From contig DASYZB010000072.1 in NCBI GenBank assembly GCA_035946615.1, forward strand, positions 1 through 64,000: a DNA stretch of 64,000 bases, written 5' to 3'. The notes beneath the pieces were generated by a model. That model made no database searches, was not told where the DNA came from, and saw only the letters and a list, made by a program, of their open reading frames with translations. Numbering within the stretch: the stretch's first letter is position 1; every line of letters begins with the position of its first letter. Shown piece after piece: positions 1-8,999 of this stretch. Origin of the DNA: Verrucomicrobiia bacterium (lineage in GTDB: Bacteria > Verrucomicrobiota > Verrucomicrobiia > Limisphaerales > UBA8199). The translations under genes were made by a program, and so were the position numbers.

Positions 1-871
1 GGGAAAATCGCCTTTCTGATGGTCCGTACTATATAGAGCGATTGTGCGATCACAGCCGCCACAACTGAAATGTCGAAAATGCGAAATAGTCGGAAATTTG
101 GCCCTTGTTGCCTCGGGAACAGGTTCAGAACACCTGATCCCGGTTCGGAGTTCTGCCGCGTGCGGGGCACTGGCATGATCTCAAACCGGAGTGCTGGAGT
201 TTTGCTGGAGTATTGGCTTTCCCACCACTCCATCACGCCGTCCTCCATCACTCCATCGCCCCATCCCATGTCTCCATTCCTCCCATCACTCCCAGCCGCC
301 CCGGCCACCAAAAGTAACCAACAGACACCAATAGACACCAATTCGCGTATAAAAATGAACCCCCTCACTTCCACTTCCTTCAATCGAACTGCCCGCTGCA
401 GAAGGCCTATGCGAAAAGCGCAAATCCACCCCCGCATCACCCATCCGGCGCCACCCCCCGCCAATAACGCCTGCTAACACCTAATCACGGTTACTAACAC
501 CTGCTCACGCCAAATCACACTTCGCACATTTTGACTCCAACTGTTACTCCAGAAAGCCCAATTCCACGCAGCCTTGCCCTCCGCTTTCCAGCTCCTTTCA
601 AAACCATGCCATAATCCTGTTATCCTCCCCGCTTCTGGCTCTCCAGGCCGTGCGCGGCCTCGGACGTGCCCCGCTCTTTGACATAACTACTCGGATTCCA
701 ATCGCTGCTCAGGCCGCCGCCGCCCCAGCGGGGGTGCGCACTTTCAGGTTGCGCCCCCCGCTCCCCCTATCAGAGCGTGTTTTGGTGCGCCGTGGAAAAG
801 CGTAGAACTCCAGTGGGCGTCCACCTTCTGATCAGCCGCTTTGGGCGGCTCAAGACCCGCCTATGAGCTTC
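1..871. other. non-coding stretch with simple repeats
   Basis: No convincing gene is seen here. An open frame at 70-477 has low-complexity Ser/Pro/Thr-rich translation and no recognisable domain. Around 200-300 there is a run of CTCCATCA-like units (CACTCCATCACGCC, CTCCATCACTCCATCGCC), and around 310-350 and 465-520 short repeated phrases such as ACACCAATAGACACCAATT and CTAACACCT/TAATCACGG. They look like decayed simple repeats rather than coding sequence. A strong hairpin sits near 728-762. Confidence 0.5.
728..762. repeat. GC-rich hairpin
   Basis: The left arm GCGGGGGTGCGCA and the right arm TGCGCCCCCCGC pair almost completely around a loop CTTTCAGGT. No T-run follows directly, so a classical terminator is not supported. 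It may be a structural element of the intergenic repeat type seen elsewhere in this window. Confidence 0.4.
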
Positions 872-1054
872 TTAGCTTTCGAGAAACCGCACCAACTCGG
901 TCTTGATTTGGTCCAGCCGCCGCCGATCAGTTTCCCGTTTGTCCTGCAGGATTCGGGCGACTTCCGGGGCCAGTTTGACCTGAGACTCCGCGTATTGCTG
1001 GATTTTGAGGTCCATCATTTCTTCAAATAGCCCTACTAAAGTATTGGCAGTCAT
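872..1054 (-). CDS. small acidic/basic helical protein, unknown
   Basis: A 60-residue protein beginning MTANTLVGLFEEMMDLKIQ. It is rich in Glu, Lys, Arg and Leu with no signal peptide or membrane segment, so an all-helical cytosolic protein is likely. The composition looks like a real protein (amphipathic heptads, no low complexity), unlike neighbouring open frames. No clear Shine-Dalgarno sequence precedes the ATG. I do not recognise the family. It stands alone in a long gene-poor stretch, so it could also be the remnant of a longer gene. Confidence 0.4.
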   Translation of the reverse strand: MTANTLVGLFEEMMDLKIQQYAESQVKLAPEVARILQDKRETDRRRLDQIKTELVRFLES

Positions 1055-1453
1055 AAACAGCGTTTTGGGCTGCGCCGGCTAGCATGGCCGCGTCCATTCT
1101 CGGCTGTGCACCGCTTTCAGCCTGTTTTGCCGCAAAAGGAGCAAAAGCCAAGCCATCCACATTTTAGAATAGATTGCCGCCACCCGCCTCGGCCTCGTTG
1201 TCGATTTCCAGGGGTTTCGAGGACGAGGACGACAACGAGGACAAAGGGAGCCCTGACGATTGTCAAAACAGGGCATTGCGCAAAATTTACCTCGGGATTC
1301 TCTAAGCACGGTCACCAAAAGAACCCGGTGAAGTGTCCATTATCAGGGCAGACTGTGGGTGCCATGCGCGTTATGCTCTGGACATGGCAGACCGGTTACA
1401 GCACTCTCCGTCTTGTTCGAGTCAGTTCATACTAAACCCTGGCTAATATTATT
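1055..1453. other. intergenic region with hexanucleotide hairpin
   Basis: The region between the small minus-strand ORF and the Yip1-like gene. It contains the GAGGAC-type hairpin described at 1190-1245 and otherwise nothing I can support. Immediately before the next ATG the sequence is AT-rich (CTAATATTATT), which may hold its promoter or an unstructured start region. Confidence 0.4.
1190..1245. repeat. GAGGAC-type hairpin repeat, copy 1
   Basis: The left arm CCTCGTTGTCGATTTCC and the right arm with GAGGACGAGGACGACAACGAGG fold back on each other around a TTCCAGGGGTTTCGA centre. The same design, with the same centre (CGATTTTCCAGGATTTCGAGG when read on the other strand), recurs at 60431-60498. 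It is a dispersed palindromic repeat built from GAGGAC/GACGAG hexamers. Confidence 0.7.
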
Positions 1454-2263
1454 ATGGAAGGTCCACCTCCCATCCCAACAGGCCAAACGCCCCCGCCAAC
1501 TCCCACGTTGGCGCCTGAAGCCAAGGCGCCCACGATGTCCTTGGGCGCGCGGTTGCTCAACGTATTCGCCATTCCGGGGGAGGTCTTCGAGGACATTAAG
1601 GGGTCGCGAAGCTCAGCGGCAAACTGGCTGGTGCCGGCGCTGATCCTGGCCCTTGTAGGGGCTGTTTCGGTGTTCGTTTTGTTTTCGCAACCCAATATTC
1701 TTCAGCAGGTGCGCGAACAGCAGAGCCAGGTCTTCGAGCAAAAGGTCAAGGCCGGCAAGATGAGCCAGGACGATGCAGATAAGGCTATGGCGATGGTCGA
1801 TAAATTCAGCACGCCAACCGTAATCAAAGTGGCCGGCGCTTTCGGCGCGATCACGGTCAGTTTTCTGCGCGTGCTGTGGTGGGGTTTTGTTTTGTGGGTG
1901 TTTGGCCGGTTATTTTTCAAGGCCGCGGTCGGCTTTCCCAAGACCCTCGAGATTGCGGGGTTGTCCATGATGATTGTCGTGCTGGGAACGATCGTGGGCA
2001 TGCTGCTGATGGTGAATCTCCAAACAATGGGCGCCAGCCCGAGTCTGGCCCTTGCGGTGAAAGATTTCGATGTGCATCGCAAGAGCCACCTGGCCATGGG
2101 CGCTGCCAATATATTCTCCTTTTGGCTTATCGGTGTGCTCTCCCTGGGCTTAGCCAAGGTGGCCAATGTCCCTTTTCTGCGAGCCGCCTGGCTGGTTTTT
2201 GGGTTTTGGTTAGTGCAGGAATCGCTCCTCATCGGGATTGGTTTGGGCCAAATGGCCCTGTAG
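1454..2263 (+). CDS. Yip1-domain membrane protein
   Basis: A 269-residue integral membrane protein. The first ~35 residues are Pro-rich (PPPIPTGQTPPPTPT); then comes the Yip1-family opening, 'LLNVFAIPGEVFEDI', typical of bacterial Yip1 proteins in which a short cytoplasmic helix precedes five membrane segments. Hydrophobic stretches lie near residues 58-78, 125-150, 165-185, 215-235 and 240-262. The function of bacterial Yip1 proteins is not established. The gene lies 55 bases upstream of the efflux adaptor and on the same strand, so co-transcription with the MacAB-type genes is plausible. The ATG start is the first in frame after the AT-rich leader. Confidence 0.8.
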   Translation: MEGPPPIPTGQTPPPTPTLAPEAKAPTMSLGARLLNVFAIPGEVFEDIKGSRSSAANWLVPALILALVGAVSVFVLFSQPNILQQVREQQSQVFEQKVKAGKMSQDDADKAMAMVDKFSTPTVIKVAGAFGAITVSFLRVLWWGFVLWVFGRLFFKAAVGFPKTLEIAGLSMMIVVLGTIVGMLLMVNLQTMGASPSLALAVKDFDVHRKSHLAMGAANIFSFWLIGVLSLGLAKVANVPFLRAAWLVFGFWLVQESLLIGIGLGQMAL

Positions 2264-2318
2264 CTCATGAGTTCGGTGAAACAAATTGGGTCGAGCTGTG
2301 TCTTAATCTATAAGCAAG

Positions 2319-3686
2319 ATGGCCAAAGCAAAAAAGGGCAGGAGAATCCTTATTTTCTCAGTAATCGGGCTTGTCGTGGCGGGCCTGACCGTGGGCGCTT
2401 TTTTGCGCAAACGCGAAGCGATCATTACGATTCAAACCGAAAAGGTCGCCCGGCGCGACTTAATCGAGAAAGTCGTTGCCAATGGCAAAGTCCAACCGGT
2501 CCTCCAGGTTAAAATCAACCCGGAAGTCAGCGGCGAAATCACCGACCTGCCGGTAAAGGAGGGCCAATTCGTTCATAAAGGGGATTTGATCGTGAAGATC
2601 AGGCCCGACTATTACATCGCGCAGCTTCATCAGTGCCAGGCGGGCTACGAGGCCGCTCTGGCAGGCAAGGCCCAGGCCCAAGCCAACCTCGAGAAGGCTC
2701 AAGCCGATTACAAACGCAATAAGGATTTATTTGAGCACAAACTGATTTCCGAAGCCGACTTCGTCGGTTTTAAAGCCGCTTTCGATGTAGCCAACGCGCA
2801 GGTGGAAAGCGCCAAGGACCAGGCGGAAAGCTCGAAGGCCACCGTCGCCAGTGCGCAGGATGCCCTGGACCGGACCACCATCCTGGCGCCCCTGAGCGGG
2901 ACGATTAGCAAGCTCAACTCACGATTGGGCGAGCGCGTTTTGGGCACCGTCCAAAACGTCGGCACGGAGATTATGACGATCGCCGACCTCAATGAGATGG
3001 AGGCCCAGGTGGATCTCGGAGAGGACGATGTCGTGCTGATCAAGCCGGGCCAAAAGGCGCGCCTCGAGGTGGACGCGTTCAAAGACCGCAAGTTCAATGG
3101 AATCGTGACTGAGATTGCCAACTCCTCGAACGATGCCGGCAGTGCCAGCTCCAGTACCAGCCAGGAAGCCACCAAATTCCAGGTGCGCATCCGCATCCAG
3201 GAAAAGGAGCAATTCCGCCCCGGGATGTCCGTGACGGCTGAAATCGAGACCCGCTACCGGACCAACGTGCTGACAGTTCCAATTGCCAGCGTCACAACCC
3301 GCTTGCCCAAGGAAAAGGACAAAAAAGCGAATCAAGTGGCCCTGGACCCGCCCGCGACCAACTGTCCGCCGGGGGGCACCAATACCCTCGCCAGCACCAA
3401 TGCGGCATCCAACAGCGACTCTGCGGCCAAAAAATCCAAAGAAGCCCCTAAACCAATCGACGTGGTGTTCGTCCGGAATGGGGACCGCGTTAAAATGGTG
3501 CCAGTCAAGATCGGCATTTTTGATGACAATTACTGGGAGATAACGGACGGGTTGAAGGAAGGACAAGAAGTGGTCTCAGGCGGCTATCGGGCTATTGGCA
3601 GGGACCTTGAGGACGATAAACGCGTTAGAATAGGACCTCCTGCGGGGGAGAAGGACAAGGAACAGGACGTTGGCAAAGGGACGTAA
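2319..3686 (+). CDS. efflux periplasmic adaptor (MacA/HlyD family)
   Basis: A 455-residue membrane-fusion protein. An N-terminal basic stretch and a membrane anchor (residues ~7-25) are followed by the first barrel-sandwich half, '[17 protein letters not shown]', an alpha-hairpin (about 85-175, heptad-rich with [14 protein letters not shown]), the second lipoyl half ([13 protein letters not shown]) and beta-barrel/membrane-proximal domains. Such adaptors link an inner-membrane MacB transporter to an outer-membrane TolC channel. A Ser/Thr/Ala/Lys-rich insertion around residues 330-375 is unusual. It is directly followed (11 bases) by an ABC ATPase and two permeases, which fixes its role as the MacA partner. 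No TolC gene is in the window. Confidence 0.9.
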   Translation: MAKAKKGRRILIFSVIGLVVAGLTVGAFLRKREAIITIQTEKVARRDLIEKVVANGKVQPVLQVKINPEVSGEITDLPVKEGQFVHKGDLIVKIRPDYYIAQLHQCQAGYEAALAGKAQAQANLEKAQADYKRNKDLFEHKLISEADFVGFKAAFDVANAQVESAKDQAESSKATVASAQDALDRTTILAPLSGTISKLNSRLGERVLGTVQNVGTEIMTIADLNEMEAQVDLGEDDVVLIKPGQKARLEVDAFKDRKFNGIVTEIANSSNDAGSASSSTSQEATKFQVRIRIQEKEQFRPGMSVTAEIETRYRTNVLTVPIASVTTRLPKEKDKKANQVALDPPATNCPPGGTNTLASTNAASNSDSAAKKSKEAPKPIDVVFVRNGDRVKMVPVKIGIFDDNYWEITDGLKEGQEVVSGGYRAIGRDLEDDKRVRIGPPAGEKDKEQDVGKGT

Positions 3687-3697
3687 AAGGCGTTTTT

Positions 3698-4450
3698 ATG
3701 TCCCTCATCCGGCTGGAAAAAATCTCGCGCTGCTACCAGATGGGGGCTGAGACCATCCACGCATTGCGTGAGGTATCCCTGGCAATCCAACGCAGTGAGT
3801 ATGTGGCCATCATGGGGCCTTCCGGCTCGGGCAAATCGACTCTGATGAATCTGATTGGCTGCCTGGACACACCCAGTTCGGGACGCTATGAACTCAACGG
3901 CGTGCAAGTCAGTGAAATGGATGACAATCATCTGGCTGAAATCCGCAATAAGGAGATTGGATTCATTTTTCAAACATTCAATCTGCTGCCGCGCTCGGAC
4001 GCGTTGCGGAATGTGGAATTGCCTTTGATTTATGCCGGCGTGCCCTCGGACGAGCGGCGCCAGGTGGCGTTGGACGCTCTTAACCAGGTGGGGCTCGGCG
4101 ACCGTATCCACCACAAACCCAACGAACTGTCCGGCGGCCAGCGCCAGCGCGTCGCCGTGGCCCGGGCGCTGGTCAACCGCCCTTCCATTTTGCTGGCCGA
4201 CGAACCGACCGGCAACCTCGATACGAAGACCGGCATGGAAATCCTGTCGCTATTTGAAGAGCTTTCCAGCCGAGGCAACACGCTGATCATTGTCACTCAT
4301 GAAGAGGACGTCGCCCGCCATGCGCGCCGAATCATCCGTATTCGCGACGGACTGATAGCCAGCGACGACACACGGGATGCGGAATGGGCGGAGGAGACGG
4401 TGAACGCCGAAGTGGCACCGCCGGGAGCCTTAAAAAGCAATGTGACCTAG
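3698..4450 (+). CDS. ABC transporter ATP-binding protein (MacB/LolD type)
   Basis: A 250-residue cytoplasmic ATPase powering the neighbouring FtsX-type permeases. Walker [10 protein letters not shown] is at residues 40-48, the Q-loop follows in '[13 protein letters not shown]', the ABC signature LSGGQRQRV is near 144, Walker [13 protein letters not shown] near 166, and the H-loop in '[10 protein letters not shown]'. These match the MacB/LolD subfamily, in which the ATPase is a separate polypeptide. A C-terminal extension of about 20 residues follows the usual end. The gene starts 11 bases after the adaptor, so translation is probably coupled. Confidence 0.93.
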   Translation: MSLIRLEKISRCYQMGAETIHALREVSLAIQRSEYVAIMGPSGSGKSTLMNLIGCLDTPSSGRYELNGVQVSEMDDNHLAEIRNKEIGFIFQTFNLLPRSDALRNVELPLIYAGVPSDERRQVALDALNQVGLGDRIHHKPNELSGGQRQRVAVARALVNRPSILLADEPTGNLDTKTGMEILSLFEELSSRGNTLIIVTHEEDVARHARRIIRIRDGLIASDDTRDAEWAEETVNAEVAPPGALKSNVT

Positions 4451-4498
4451 GATTTGCGCTTCAGTTCGCCATGATCAAAACCAGTGAACTGGCTGTCC

Positions 4499-4682
4499 CG
4501 GAGGGACATCCGACAATAGCCCAACACTTCAGCGTTGGGGAGGGGATGTTGCAGTCGTTAGTCCCGGAGGGACGGCTGAACACAGGCGCCTGCGTTCTCC
4601 TTTCAGCCGTCCCTCCGGGACTCGCGGCCTCAAACCTCTCCCCACCGCTGAAGCGTTGGGCTATTGTCAATCATCCCTCCGG
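4499..4682. repeat. long imperfect inverted repeat (TCCCGGAGGGA type)
   Basis: Arms 4499-4580 and 4602-4682 are about 80 bases each and pair over nearly their whole length around a short loop (ACAGGCGCCTGCG). The arms contain nested small palindromes (TCCCGGAGGGAC) and the phrase ACAATAGCCCAACxCTTCAGCG. The element sits inside the transporter operon between ATPase and permease and ends 15 bases before the permease ATG. It carries no ORF. It resembles REP/MITE-like dispersed repeats rather than a terminator, since no T-run follows. Confidence 0.8.
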
Positions 4683-4697
4683 AATGAGAACAAATCC

Positions 4698-5927
4698 ATG
4701 AACCTCCTGGCCGAATTCAGGGAGGGAGTGGGCATCTCCTGGAGTGCCATTCGCGGCAATAAACTGCGGTCAATTCTGACGACCCTGGGGATTGTCATCG
4801 GCATCGTTACCGTGACGCTCATGGGCAGCGCGATAACGGGATTGGACCGCGCGTTTCTTAAAAACATCTCCACCATCGGCGCCGATGTGTTGTATGTGCA
4901 GCGCTTCGGTTGGTTTGTCGATTCGCATGAAGAATGGGTGAAGATGCAAAAACGGCACCCAATCACCCTGCTGGAGGTCAACGCTCTGCGCGAGCACCTC
5001 ACCATGGCGCGAGCCGTGGCTCCCGCAGCAGACACGGATGGGCCCGTGCGTTACCGAAGGCGCAACTCGAACAGCGTCCATATCATCGGCACCACCGATG
5101 ATTATCTCTATACGAGCAGCGTTGGGGTAGCGGAGGGGCGTTTCATGACAGCCGGCGAGGCAACGGGTGGGCGGCCAGTGTGCATATTGGGCTGGGAAGT
5201 GGCGTTGAATCTGTTCCAGCGCGAGTCGCCCTTAGGCCACCGGGTCACGATTGGGGGGCAGACCTTTGAAGTCATTGGCGTGCTCGAAAAGCAAGGCACT
5301 TTTCTGGGCCTCTTCAGCCTCGATAACCAAGTGATCATTCCGCTGCCCCAGTTCACGGCCGCTTTCTGGCGCGATCCCGATTACCAAATCCAGGTCAAGA
5401 TCAAGCAATTGGAACAACTCGATGAGGCCAAAGAGGAATTACGCGCCGCAATGCGCCGCGTCCGCCGGCTTACCCCGAGCGCCCCGGACGATTTTACCAT
5501 TAACCAGCAGGACCAGTTTGTGAAAATGTTTCACCGGCTTGGGGGGACCATTGCCGCAGTAGGAATTTTCATCACCGGTCTGTCGCTATTTGTCGGCGGG
5601 ATCGGCATCATGAATATCATGTTTGTCTCGGTAGCAGAGCGGACGCGTGAGATTGGAATTCGCAAAGCGATTGGAGCCAAGCGTCGGACGATTCTGATGC
5701 AATTTCTGATCGAGGCGGCCAGCATCTGCTTGCTAGGCGGAGCGATAGGATTGGGAATCGCCTGGCCGATTACGTTGCTCATTCAGCGATTCTTCCCGGC
5801 GACCATGTCCCCTGTCATTGTCGCCATCGCGCTTTCGGTCTCACTGGTAACCGGGGTTCTAGCAGGATTCTTTCCAGCCTGGCGCGCGGCGCGGATGGAC
5901 CCGGTGGATGCCTTGCGCAACGAATGA
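4698..5927 (+). CDS. MacB-type ABC transporter permease (FtsX domain), first
   Basis: A permease of about 409 residues starting MNLLAEFREGVGISW. I chose ATG 4698; a longer TTG-started frame would run into the inverted repeat. An N-terminal membrane helix (LRSILTTLGIVIGIVTVTLM) is followed by the periplasmic MacB core (to ~residue 285), then three C-terminal helices with the FtsX signature SVAERTREIGIRKAIGA and the terminal PAWRAARMDPVDALR. These permeases transmit ATP hydrolysis into movement of the periplasmic domain rather than moving substrate through the membrane. It is followed 6 bases later by a second, paralogous permease, so the complex may be a heterodimer. Confidence 0.92.
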   Translation: MNLLAEFREGVGISWSAIRGNKLRSILTTLGIVIGIVTVTLMGSAITGLDRAFLKNISTIGADVLYVQRFGWFVDSHEEWVKMQKRHPITLLEVNALREHLTMARAVAPAADTDGPVRYRRRNSNSVHIIGTTDDYLYTSSVGVAEGRFMTAGEATGGRPVCILGWEVALNLFQRESPLGHRVTIGGQTFEVIGVLEKQGTFLGLFSLDNQVIIPLPQFTAAFWRDPDYQIQVKIKQLEQLDEAKEELRAAMRRVRRLTPSAPDDFTINQQDQFVKMFHRLGGTIAAVGIFITGLSLFVGGIGIMNIMFVSVAERTREIGIRKAIGAKRRTILMQFLIEAASICLLGGAIGLGIAWPITLLIQRFFPATMSPVIVAIALSVSLVTGVLAGFFPAWRAARMDPVDALRNE

Positions 5928-5933
5928 GGCGCT

Positions 5934-7196
5934 ATGGCAGGCAAACCCACAACGATACTTCTGGCCGAAATCAAAGAGAGTTTCCTGATGGCCATGAGCG
6001 CGCTGGCGGCGCACAAGCTGCGTTCCGCCCTCACTCTGGTGGGTGTGCTGGTGGGCGTCTTTTCCATTATCGTGGTGATGACGACGATGCGGGTGATGCA
6101 GAGCGACGTGGAAACGCAAATGAGCCAGCTCGGCAGCCAGACCTTCATGATTCGCAAATGGCCGGCAGTCTATTTCGGCGGGCCTGAAGGGTTCGAAAAA
6201 TTCTGGCGGCGCAAGAACATCACCCTATTGCAGGGAACGCAAGTGGAAGAGCGGGCCACATTGGCCGGCAGCATCGGCTTGGAAACCACCTTTTGGGGCG
6301 GGCAGGTCGAGACACGTTTCAAAAAGACTGCGCCAAATGTTCAGCTTTTTGGAGAGACCCCCGGAAGCTTCCCGGCGCACAATTGGATTCTGGCCGAGGG
6401 GCGTTTATTGTTGGACATGGATGTGGACGGCGCGCGTGATGTCTGCGTGCTGGGCAACAGTCTGGCCAAATCCGTCTTCCCGTACTCCTCACCTCTGGGC
6501 GAGCGGCTCAAAATCAACGGCATCAACTACGCAGTGGTTGGGGTGCTTGCGCCCAAAGGCGGTTCGCTTGGGGGCGATCAGGATAACTTCGCTGTCGTGC
6601 CCATTACGACCGGGATGAGCCGGTTCGGACGCTGGAATCGCAGCCTGAGCATCCTGGTCCAGGCCCGTAATCAGGAGAGCTATGACGATACAGTCGAGCA
6701 GGTGCGCGGCGCATTGCGCGTCATCCGCAAGGTGCCTCCGGGCAAGGAAGATGATTTCGAGCTCTTCTCAAATGACTCGATGATCGCCCAATTCGATTCA
6801 TTTACCCGCGCGGTGCGGGTTGGGGTGGCTGCCGTTAGCTCGATTTCTTTGCTGGCGGCCGGGATTGGCATCATGAATATCATGCTGGTTTCGGTCACGG
6901 AGCGCACCCGCGAGATTGGCATCCGCCGCGCCGTGGGGGCCAAAAAGCGCAACATCCTAACCCAATTCATTGTCGAAGCGATTGTGATTTGTGAGTTGGG
7001 CGGAGGTATTGGGGTGTTGCTGGGCATTTTGGGCGGCAACGGGGCGGCGCTGTACCTCAAGCTCACGCCGGTGGTGCCGGTCGATTGGGTTATCATTGGG
7101 CTGGTTATCTGCTCGGTCGTCGGCATCGTTTTCGGGACCTACCCCGCTGTGAAAGCAGCCAACCTCGACCCGATCGAATCGCTCCGGTACGAGTAG
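5934..7196 (+). CDS. MacB-type ABC transporter permease (FtsX domain), second
   Basis: A 420-residue paralogue of the preceding gene. It has an N-terminal helix (LTLVGVLVGVFSIIVVMTT), a periplasmic core and three C-terminal helices with SVTERTREIGIRRAVGA and a PAVKAANLDPIESLRYE end. The two permeases differ clearly in the periplasmic part, so they are not a recent duplication. The spacing of 6 bases suggests an operon with adaptor and ATPase. Having one ATPase and two distinct FtsX permeases suggests a heterodimeric exporter. The substrate cannot be told from sequence. Confidence 0.9.
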   Translation: MAGKPTTILLAEIKESFLMAMSALAAHKLRSALTLVGVLVGVFSIIVVMTTMRVMQSDVETQMSQLGSQTFMIRKWPAVYFGGPEGFEKFWRRKNITLLQGTQVEERATLAGSIGLETTFWGGQVETRFKKTAPNVQLFGETPGSFPAHNWILAEGRLLLDMDVDGARDVCVLGNSLAKSVFPYSSPLGERLKINGINYAVVGVLAPKGGSLGGDQDNFAVVPITTGMSRFGRWNRSLSILVQARNQESYDDTVEQVRGALRVIRKVPPGKEDDFELFSNDSMIAQFDSFTRAVRVGVAAVSSISLLAAGIGIMNIMLVSVTERTREIGIRRAVGAKKRNILTQFIVEAIVICELGGGIGVLLGILGGNGAALYLKLTPVVPVDWVIIGLVICSVVGIVFGTYPAVKAANLDPIESLRYE

Positions 7197-7218
7197 CTGC
7201 GCGCCGTGAGAAGGTTGG

Positions 7219-8976
7219 CTACCGGGACTGTTGGAGCGTGTTGGTCACCGTGATCGACTCAACCTTTACGCCGTTCCCGTTCGCCAAATCGATCCCCTCC
7301 GCCCGTACGATTGTCTCGAACAGATGCAGCCTTGGGTCACCGTTCTTGGTCAAGATGCGCTTAGTGTCAGGGTTATAAGTGAACCCATCCCAGGGCCTGC
7401 CGTCGCGCAAGACCTGCTTGGGCGCCGAGGCCAGGGGCGCTGACCAGCTTCCATCCGCTTCCCGCCTCCAGCCCTCGATCAGGTCCGCCCCGCTGATTAC
7501 AACATTCTCACCCTGCATGGCGCTGATCTTGATCCGATCACCTTTGGGCCGCAGGGTCTCGCGATACAACCCTGCGCGCAACACGATTGTCTCGCCCGGT
7601 TGCGCGATAGCACACGCTTTGGCCAGGCTGGCCAAAGGCACGGCCGCGTAACCCCAAGCAGGCTCATCGCTGGCCGCAGGATGATGCGGGTCCACGTAAT
7701 ACACGTTCGGGTATTCCAGCGCCCCAATCGTCACTCCCCCCGGACCTGCCCCGATGGCCGGGCTGCCTTTGCGCAGCCGGAAATTGCGCTTGGCCCCATC
7801 CACAAACAGCGGGTCCTTGCCATTAATGTTCTTCTCTCCACTCGCCGGCGACGTGGCGAATGTAAGATTATACTCGATCAGCGGATGGGAGGCGGAGAAA
7901 TCCTGGTCTCCATCGATAATGGCGCGTTCGGCGTTAGCGAGGATGTTATTACGGATTTGGCCGTGGGTGGATTCTTTGCCGCGCAGGCCAATGGTGGCCC
8001 ACCGCACAGTCCAGATGGTGTTGTTGGCAATCGTCACGTCGAGGGTCTGGATTATGTCCGGGCCCCAGCCCCCGCTCATGGTGGGCGAATTGGCGCAAAT
8101 AATATTACGTTCGAACGTCCAGTTGCTGACGCTGCCTATGTGCGGCGCGCTTTCCACCATGCACAACTGGTGAAAGTCGAAGCAGGTGTTGTTTACAAAG
8201 ATAAGGTCCTGAGCTATCTCGCCATTGACGGTGAAGGTCTGGAGGCAATCCACGTGGGCGACCCGAATCTCCGAGGCGGTGCTGCCATGATAGTAATTGT
8301 TGCGCTCGATGCAGCCCTTGCCGAAGAACCGTGAGTAATCGCAATCATCGTATTTATTGCCGGGGGCGTACATGAACAATCGATTCACCTCGTTGTTCTC
8401 CACTAGCCAGTCGTCCCCTCCCAACATGAAGCCGTATTCACTGTGGTAAACCTTGTTGTAGGCAATGTGGTTGTGCGCGACAGCCGAGTAATCTCGCGTG
8501 TTGCCATCAGGGCCCAGCTTGCCCACTGTCCCGGCGATCCCCACCATCATATCGTGGATGTAATTGTCCAGCACCTCGCAATGCTTCCCGCCCAACTGCA
8601 CCGCCACTGCCGGCCTGGCGCTCGTTATCTCGAAGCCCTCGACGCGGATGTAGGAAGCTTCCAGGTCGAATCCGCCGATAACCACCGAGCGCCTCGGCAC
8701 GGCTTGCACCGTAATTGGCCGCCCCTCTTCCCCGCTCGTCCGGAGCTTGACACGCTCGTCATACTCGCCGGCCATGACAAAGACGCTGTCACCCGGTTGC
8801 GCCAGGTCGGCGGCGTGCTGGACCGTTTTAAATGGCCTGCTTTGTGTGCCGGGGTTGGTGTCCGCAGCCCCGGGCGCCGCCTGGTCCACCACGAAAGTTG
8901 TGGCGTGTGCTTGCAGAGTCATGCTGGCTGCGCAGGCCATCACTATCGGCGCCAGAGCTAAAACCCTTCTTTTCAT
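7219..8976 (-). CDS. secreted parallel beta-helix protein (DUF1565-like), doubled N-module
   Basis: A 585-residue exported protein. The signal peptide MKRRVLALAPIVMACAAS...AHA is followed by a DUF1565-like start (TTFVVDQAAPGAAD...PFKTVQHAADLAQPGDSVFV) and right-handed beta-helix repeats (NNTCFDFHQ, NNTIWTVRW, RNNILANAER). From about residue 425 a second DUF1565-like module begins (NVYYVDPHHPAASDEP...CAIAQPGETIVLRAG) with the motif VVISGADLIEGW, but it stops after ~150 residues before a helix can form. Such proteins usually bind or cleave polysaccharides; no catalytic residues are assigned. It faces the permease gene tail to tail. Confidence 0.8.
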   Translation of the reverse strand: MKRRVLALAPIVMACAASMTLQAHATTFVVDQAAPGAADTNPGTQSRPFKTVQHAADLAQPGDSVFVMAGEYDERVKLRTSGEEGRPITVQAVPRRSVVIGGFDLEASYIRVEGFEITSARPAVAVQLGGKHCEVLDNYIHDMMVGIAGTVGKLGPDGNTRDYSAVAHNHIAYNKVYHSEYGFMLGGDDWLVENNEVNRLFMYAPGNKYDDCDYSRFFGKGCIERNNYYHGSTASEIRVAHVDCLQTFTVNGEIAQDLIFVNNTCFDFHQLCMVESAPHIGSVSNWTFERNIICANSPTMSGGWGPDIIQTLDVTIANNTIWTVRWATIGLRGKESTHGQIRNNILANAERAIIDGDQDFSASHPLIEYNLTFATSPASGEKNINGKDPLFVDGAKRNFRLRKGSPAIGAGPGGVTIGALEYPNVYYVDPHHPAASDEPAWGYAAVPLASLAKACAIAQPGETIVLRAGLYRETLRPKGDRIKISAMQGENVVISGADLIEGWRREADGSWSAPLASAPKQVLRDGRPWDGFTYNPDTKRILTKNGDPRLHLFETIVRAEGIDLANGNGVKVESITVTNTLQQSR

Positions 8977-8999
8977 GACAGGCGCGGGAGCGCAGAGAA

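Noticed and set aside
70-477. 135-codon plus-strand open frame near the left edge
   Set aside because: Translation is Ser/Pro/Thr-rich and follows the CTCCATCA-type repeats; no domain, no ribosome site.
660-700. CGCTCTTTGACATAAC as a possible CRISPR leader
   Set aside because: No direct repeats with regular spacers follow, and no cas genes are in the window.
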